A stretch of 64,000 bases of DNA, taken from assembly GCF_021869535.1 (NCBI RefSeq), contig NW_026262734.1, positions 95,237,285 to 95,301,284 on the forward strand. The letters run 5' to 3'. Shown in pieces: positions 58,951-64,000 of the stretch (the stretch's first letter is position 1; every line of letters starts with the position of its first letter). Position numbers and translations under genes: made by a program. This DNA comes from Mytilus californianus (lineage: Eukaryota; Mollusca; Bivalvia; Mytilida; Mytilidae). Below the pieces are notes generated by a model, which saw only the letters and a list, made by a program, of their open reading frames with translations, made no database searches and had not been told where the DNA came from.

Positions 58951-60141
58951 AAATATTTCAAGATTTTTGTCTAATATATTCAAACAATTGTCAACAAATT
59001 ATTTGTGACTTTTTGTCCTATCAAATTTGTGACTTTAATTAACCCAATACACATTCAACTTTTATCAAAGATTTTATTAAAGATTTGACACAAAGCAATT
59101 CTTACATGTATTGCATAGTTTGATTTAAAATGTTATTCACTGTGAAGGAGCATGGACATTATAATAATAATATTATTATTTCTTTTTATAAAATTGATTT
59201 ATCCACATAATTGTTTTTCATTTCAGTTAGATCATATAGACTATATTAGGTTACCCCTCCTCCCCTTTTAACTCTGCTTTTCCACGAAAAAAAACCATAA
59301 AATAATACTACTGAAATGATGTCATGCCTTCATACAATAACTGATTTAGATTGATTACTTATAATATGTAATCAAAAAGATCATTTGATAGAAAAAAACA
59401 AAAAAGTAGACCATTTATTACAAAAATGCCAACTCCCAAAAAGAAACTGTAAAATGCATGGTAATTATATAAATATGACATTTGTCGAAATTAGTTACTT
59501 TTAGATACTATGATGTAAAAAAAAAGATAAAGATACAAGTTCGGAGTATATAGTATTTTTATTTTTTTTTTTTTTTGGTAAATTAATATAACTAGTACAT
59601 TTGGGTTCATGAGTTTTGTCTGTGATAAAATCTAATAAACTACAATGTTTAAATTCACAGCACCTTTCTAATGATGTTTATTAAACTGACAGAATTTACA
59701 AATGTATTTAACAACATGTGGTATAGGCATGGACCAGTTGTTAATTACCTGATTGGAGGGATTGCAACTACTGATTACTCAACTGTTTGATCTTTATGAC
59801 TTTACAGTAAAACAGGATGTTACTTAATACTATATAAAGGTGTTAAAATCTAACTGTTTTAATTACCATGATCAAAAGGTGATACAGATTAATAGTCTTA
59901 ATCAAAATTTAATTGTTTGAAAAGACAAAATGGCAACTAGATATTATTAACTTTCCCTAAACATTTCCCCCTTTATATTTCTTTTTTTTTCTTTTTTATC
60001 TCAATTTTCTGAAATACCAAATAAATAATGTTTCAATTTTACCTGGGACCAACAAATTTTACTGATTTCTATTGGATTGAGTAATTTTATTATTATTTAA
60101 TTAATGGCTGCTGACAAGCATCTTTACTAATAAATATGAGT
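58951..60141. other. Unannotated AT-rich stretch
   Basis: A short GTGACTTTTTGTCCTATCAA piece at about 59006 is a fragment of the 60142 element. No gene. Confidence 0.35.
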
Positions 60142-60632
60142 GGTAAACAGACAGAAAGTCATAGGACAAAAAGTCACAATTTTGATAGGACAAAAAGTCA
60201 CAGGACAAAAAGTCACAAATACTTTGTTTATAATTGTTTAGATATATAAGAGAAGTTTTTGAAATAATTTCTTTTTATACCATATATTTATTTTACAGTT
60301 AAGAAAATTGTTTATAAAACTTGATAAATGAAGATTTACAAAATTTTACTTATGCAAAGGATATATATCTTGGCACCATGAGGCCATTTAAGTACATAGC
60401 CACTTTGACACATTGTTTTTTTTTACAATTATTAGATTATAATGGATTTTTTTAAATACATTTTGTTTACAAAGTTGCTTTATATAGAATAGTTCAAGAA
60501 AAATACAAAAATATTTTTAAAAGATATGTGTTTTCTTATTCAAAGAAAAATGATATCAAAAGTGAATTGTGACTTTTTGTCCGTGACTTTTTGTCTGTGA
60601 CTTTTTGTCCTGTGACTTTCTGTCCTACATTC
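60142..60632. mobile_element. 491-bp foldback element with 8-bp target duplication
   Basis: ATATGAGT flanks both sides (60134-60141, 60633-60640). The arms are arrays of AGGACAAAAAGTCAC on the left and GTGACTTTTTGTCC on the right. Likely hAT-like by duplication length; class uncertain. Confidence 0.7.
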
Positions 60633-60794
60633 ATATGAGTTACCCTCTTTATAATTGTATTAATTATGCGTGTCGAAGGTTTTGATTACGAATTAAAGTA
60701 ATGCAAAATTGTGGATTATGTAGCCCCTTTTTTTCTCATGAAATCTTGGATTCACACCAGAGGCTGAAAATAAGCTTGGTCAATTCAGGCTGTT

Positions 60795-60846
<52 letters not shown>
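60795..60846. repeat. (TA)n microsatellite
   Basis: Uninterrupted TA dinucleotides just before the SINE fragment. Confidence 0.95.
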
Positions 60847-60849
<3 letters not shown>

Positions 60850-60975
60850 TAGCAGGAGTTCGAATCCTGGCTAGGGAAGAATAAAAAATTTGTAAAAGCA
60901 AATTTACAGATCTAACATTGTTGGGCTGATGTTTAGACGAATTATATTTATCCAACGCAATCATAGGTTTGAACG
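60847..60975 (+). mobile_element. 3' part of a tRNA-derived SINE
   Basis: AGTTCGAATCCTGGCTAGG matches the tRNA B box (GGTTCGANTCC) and T arm, followed by AGCAAATTTACAGATCTAAC and TTGGGCTGATGTTTAGACGA, a tail familiar from mollusc SINEs. The A-box half is missing and the (TA)n array stands in its place. Confidence 0.6.
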
Positions 60976-61429
60976 TTGTTTGCAATTTAGACTTGTTTAT
61001 ATTTTTTCGTTTGGGCTTGTATTATATTTGCCTTCGGGTTTATATGATCCGTTCATCCTGTTTCGACTCTTTTAAAATTCAAGAGTCTATCTTAAATTGA
61101 GGTAAATTATATGGCCTTCCAAATACCGTTTCGATTCCAAACATCACTGAAGAGACATTAATTGTCGAAATCCGGATATGGTGTACAAATTTTTGCACCT
61201 CATGTTTGCGGTATACCATCTTTTCCGCAAGTTTATTGTTTTCTGTTTGGTAATAAATTATTATAAGATCAATTTTGTTACATCTGGTGATCCGTTTATT
61301 TGGCAATCGCCAATGGCAGTCAGCAGAGTTTAAGAACATCAATTGTTCGACCTGCTAGTCAAATGGGTTTTGGTAAAATATACTTTTTCACTTTTTTGGT
61401 CTTTTGGAAAATGTTGTTTCTAGACCCCT

Positions 61430-61805
61430 CTACACAGGCAATTTTTTCCAACGTGTGTTTAACGTTTGTGCTCATTACGTGAAAACTACGTTATTTCCAC
61501 GTGTGTATCACACCGTTTAAACGTTTATATCACATGTATTTGACACACACAAGATTCTCACGTGATAATCACGTTTTAATCTGCTCACGTGATATTCACG
61601 TTTAAACGTAACGTTATTTTCACATGTAAATTTTTTAACGTGATATTAACGTGTAAATATTGTGTTAATTTCACACGTAAATTTTTAAACGTGATTTTAA
61701 CGTGTAAATATTGTGTTAATTTCACATTTAGATTTTTTCACATTATTTTAACGTCTATATTTTCACATGATTGTGATGTGAATTTCATATTAATATCACA
61801 TGAAT
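61430..61805 (+). repeat. Third CACGTG/AACGTG palindromic array
   Basis: Opens CTACACAGGCAATTTTTTCC, like the outer end of the 24950 array and in the same orientation, then repeats TTCACGTG, TTTAACGTG and TAAACGTGA words at about 30-bp spacing (notably GTAAATTTTT(T/A)AACGTGAT twice). More diverged than the other two arrays. Confidence 0.75.
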
Positions 61806-62359
61806 AACATATGTACATGTAAGTGCAAGTTATTTTTGCAATGGCTAATTAGAAATATACATTGTGCTTTGTTATGCTCTAAATGAGTCTTCTTTTATTT
61901 CCTGTTCTATTAAATTATAAAATCTTTCTTTACTTCAAGTTGACAATGGTTTTCTTTAGAATCACAAGAGGTATATTCCGTAACAATTCTTTTTAAAAGA
62001 AATAAAACTCATTTCATGTTCTGATATCTTCTTCTCACAGTCTTGTTGTTATAATGATTTACTGCTGCAGACACTTATTTCCTCTTTTTATTCATAGAAG
62101 ATGTATCACTCTGTCAATTTTCCCGGCAAACACAAGAAAAGTAGTAAGAACAAAGAAATTATAATAATAGCTTATTAATTTTGTAGTTGAATTCTACTGG
62201 TACTGAACATGCTCTAAATAGAAGATGCAAAACTACATCATATGAATGTTTTAGTTTATGATTATTTTATTCGAACAATTGACTTAAATAGGATCAGACA
62301 CAAGTTTTACATCTGTATACAATAGGATAATAATATTATATTAAATTGAGTATGCATAA

Positions 62360-62475
62360 ATTTTGCGCCTGTCCCAAGTGACTGACAGTGACCTATAGTT
62401 GTTAATGTCTGTATCATTTGGTCTCTTGGAGAGAGTGTCTCATTGGCAATCTTACCACATCCTATTTATTTTACA
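62360..62475 (+). repeat. Dispersed bivalve repeat, 3' end
   Basis: GCCTGTCCCAAGTGAC, GTGACCTATAGTTGTTAATG, GTCATTGGCAATC-type ending, as at 26786-26965. Confidence 0.65.
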
Positions 62476-62660
62476 TTTGTATTGACACTTACAATGTATA
62501 TTGAAGTCTTTTGTTTTAACCAAAAGATGCCTCTACTGGTTTTGTTGTTTGTTCGGGTGCTGATTCATTGAAATATAGACGCCATTTCTTTTCATTTATT
62601 TATCTCAATCGTTTGACCGTTACAGCCAAGTTAATCAAGTATAAAATAAGTATATAATAC

Positions 62661-62791
62661 CTGCTGCTTTTACTTCTTCTCCTTATTGAAAAAGTACATT
62701 TCCTTTGTTAATTTCTTTTTTTCCCAATGAGCTCCTCAACAATTTTCTCTGTTCATTAACTAAGAACTTGGGAACTTGCTGTATCCCTAAA
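62661..62791 (-). other. Possible untranslated internal exon, minus strand
   Basis: Flanked by TGATATGTTTTTAG and AGCAGCAG/GTATTA. One frame is open for about 32 codons (IQQVPKFLVNEQRKLLRSSL, GKKEINKGNVLFQ) before TAA; the other frames stop early. It could be the second exon after 63548-63700, in the 5' UTR, or part of a coding exon whose start I misplace. Confidence 0.25.
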
Positions 62792-63149
62792 AACATATCA
62801 AATTATTCAATTGATGGAAAAAAATCTTTCATTTTTATAATGGTATTATTTATTACACAATAGAAATATTACTCTTAAATATTTGTTTACATGTAGCTTA
62901 TAATTAAGTTTGTAGTAATGTCATAAATGTGTAAGCTAAACATAAAATAAAAGATAGCTGTTCAAAGCTGACTGACATGATATCATCAATTAGATTTAAC
63001 CCCCTGAAGTACAAATTTAGGAGAAATTACAACTGAAAATATCGTTTAACAAGAGAAGAGAATTATCCTGTCATCAAGACAAAGATTGAAGAATCCAACT
63101 AAATCCCACATCCCCACTTTTTCACCCCAATATGAAAAATCCCCCTTTT

Positions 63150-63400
63150 TTTTAACCTCGATATCCCACAACCCAAAAGGTGTCATTCCCCTAATGTTCA
63201 CCTGTACTAATATCAGAGACAGATTTAATGCGCAGCCCCCCCCTTTTGTGGGCTTAACCTTAGGCAGTCAATGCCCCATTTTGTTGGCTTAACCTTAGGC
63301 AGTCAATGCCCCCCTTTTGTGGGATTCACCTTAGACAATCAATGCCATCCCCCACCTCCTTTTATTAAAATTTATGTCATTTATGGATCCACCACTGAAT
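63150..63400. repeat. GC-richer minisatellite, CCTTAGGCAGTCAATGCCCC
   Basis: Three units of about 36-43 bases: TTTTGTGGGCTTAACCTTAG followed by GCAGTCAATGCCCC with small changes. The flank ends TTTATGGATCCACCACTG, as in repeat fragments of this type. Confidence 0.75.
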
Positions 63401-63547
63401 ATGGAAAAAGAGTTCATAAATCGGTTTGAGTTGTGTCTTATCGAATTTGTGTTAAGGTTATTTAAATAAAATATATGTTTTAACTAAACTTTAGTGTAGC
63501 CTTAGGGTAAAAAAAATCAGAAAAAAAACTGTAATTTTATCGAACTT

Positions 63548-63780
63548 ACCTGCACTGCATATTTTTAAAGTCACAAGTACACAGTACAGTAGACCCGAGA
63601 CAGAACTTTTTTTTACTTCTACAGTTCCGTCATTGTACACAGACTCTCAGTCTGTCAGTTTCATATGGACTGTTATAACATTGACAAGGAGATTGCTTGC
63701 CAAAAATAACCGCGGGAAATACCGCACACCTTGAAAAATTTCGGAATCGGTGTGTAACCCAGAAGCGGAATCAATTTCTT
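63548..63780 (-). promoter_or_regulatory. Possible promoter and first exon of a minus-strand transcript
   Basis: Minus strand: CCGATTCCGAAATTTTTC, GGTATTTCCCGCGGTTATTT (E2F-like TTCCCGCG) at about 63705-63730, then about 150 bases later a very strong donor GTGCAG/GTAAGTTCG near 63548. Short upstream frames only (ATGACGGAACTGTAG). CpGs cluster here relative to neighbours. Confidence 0.3.
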
Positions 63781-64000
63781 AACATTGTTTTGTTATCCAG
63801 CTGGTAGCTTGATATAATTTAAATATTTAATTTAATTAATTATTTGAATATTTAAACATGAAATACAATCGGTAAATTCAGTTTAAATGAGAATTGATGT
63901 GCTTCGTCTCTCAGAGAATTGTCCCGTACGGTTCACAGACAGAAACGAGCGTCTCAGACGACACATTTGGACGACACCAATTTTGACACCACAGTAGTGG

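Noticed and set aside
60847..60900. A tRNA gene suggested by the B box GTTCGAATCC
   Set aside because: No A box or acceptor stem; the 5' half is replaced by (TA)n, so it is a SINE fragment.

Overview
The window looks like nuclear DNA of a marine bivalve, most probably a mussel (Mytilidae). It is AT-rich and sparse in coding sequence. Its genes are split into short exons with GT/AG splice sites. It is packed with repeats I recognise as typical of mussels: Penelope-like retroelement fossils, hammerhead-ribozyme repeats, small foldback/hAT-type elements and a tRNA-derived SINE. The species is inferred from the repeats, not proven.

The main biological content is a tandem pair of immunoglobulin-superfamily receptor genes on the + strand. 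Gene A enters from the left with an I-set Ig exon (3736-4011), a transmembrane exon (9239-9335) and a cytoplasmic exon (10570-10771). The three exons join in matching phases (1, then 2). The tail carries three ITIM-type motifs (VIYSEV, VQYDAV, LKYNMV) and a terminal YTNV. A possible alternative last exon (15172-15252) adds a fourth ITIM-like motif and a PPPLPKK SH3 ligand. Gene B has V-like (21022-21418), C2-like (23381-23875), I-set (40224-40498), transmembrane (43134-43230) and cytoplasmic (44307-44777) exons in the same phases. Every gene B exon except the transmembrane one carries a frameshift or stop, so B is probably a pseudogene. Its tail has a different tyrosine set (YEEI, VSYHEV, YVNP, YEDL). 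Intron sequence before the transmembrane exon is shared between A and B, showing a segmental duplication.

From 24.95 to 38.71 kb the large intron of gene B is filled by a block bounded by mirror-image copies of a palindromic TTCACGTGAA repeat whose outer ends match in inverted orientation. The block contains minus-strand exons (36495-36621, 28407-28525, perhaps 30199-30236) and bivalve repeats. A second mirror-bounded block (about 48.17-51.83 kb, AAAATGTTTT-type repeats) contains a complete-looking three-exon minus-strand transcript with a promoter-like start and a poly(A) signal. A third CACGTG-type array (61.43-61.80 kb) lies before possible 5' exons of another minus-strand transcript at the right edge.

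The remainder (45-48 kb and 52-62 kb) is mainly mobile DNA: a decayed transposase-like fragment, Penelope fossils, a minus-strand terminal exon of probable transposon origin (55220-55798), a 906-bp hAT-type element with 8-bp target duplications, two more target-duplicated foldback elements, and two copies of a long bivalve repeat ending in a hairpin.
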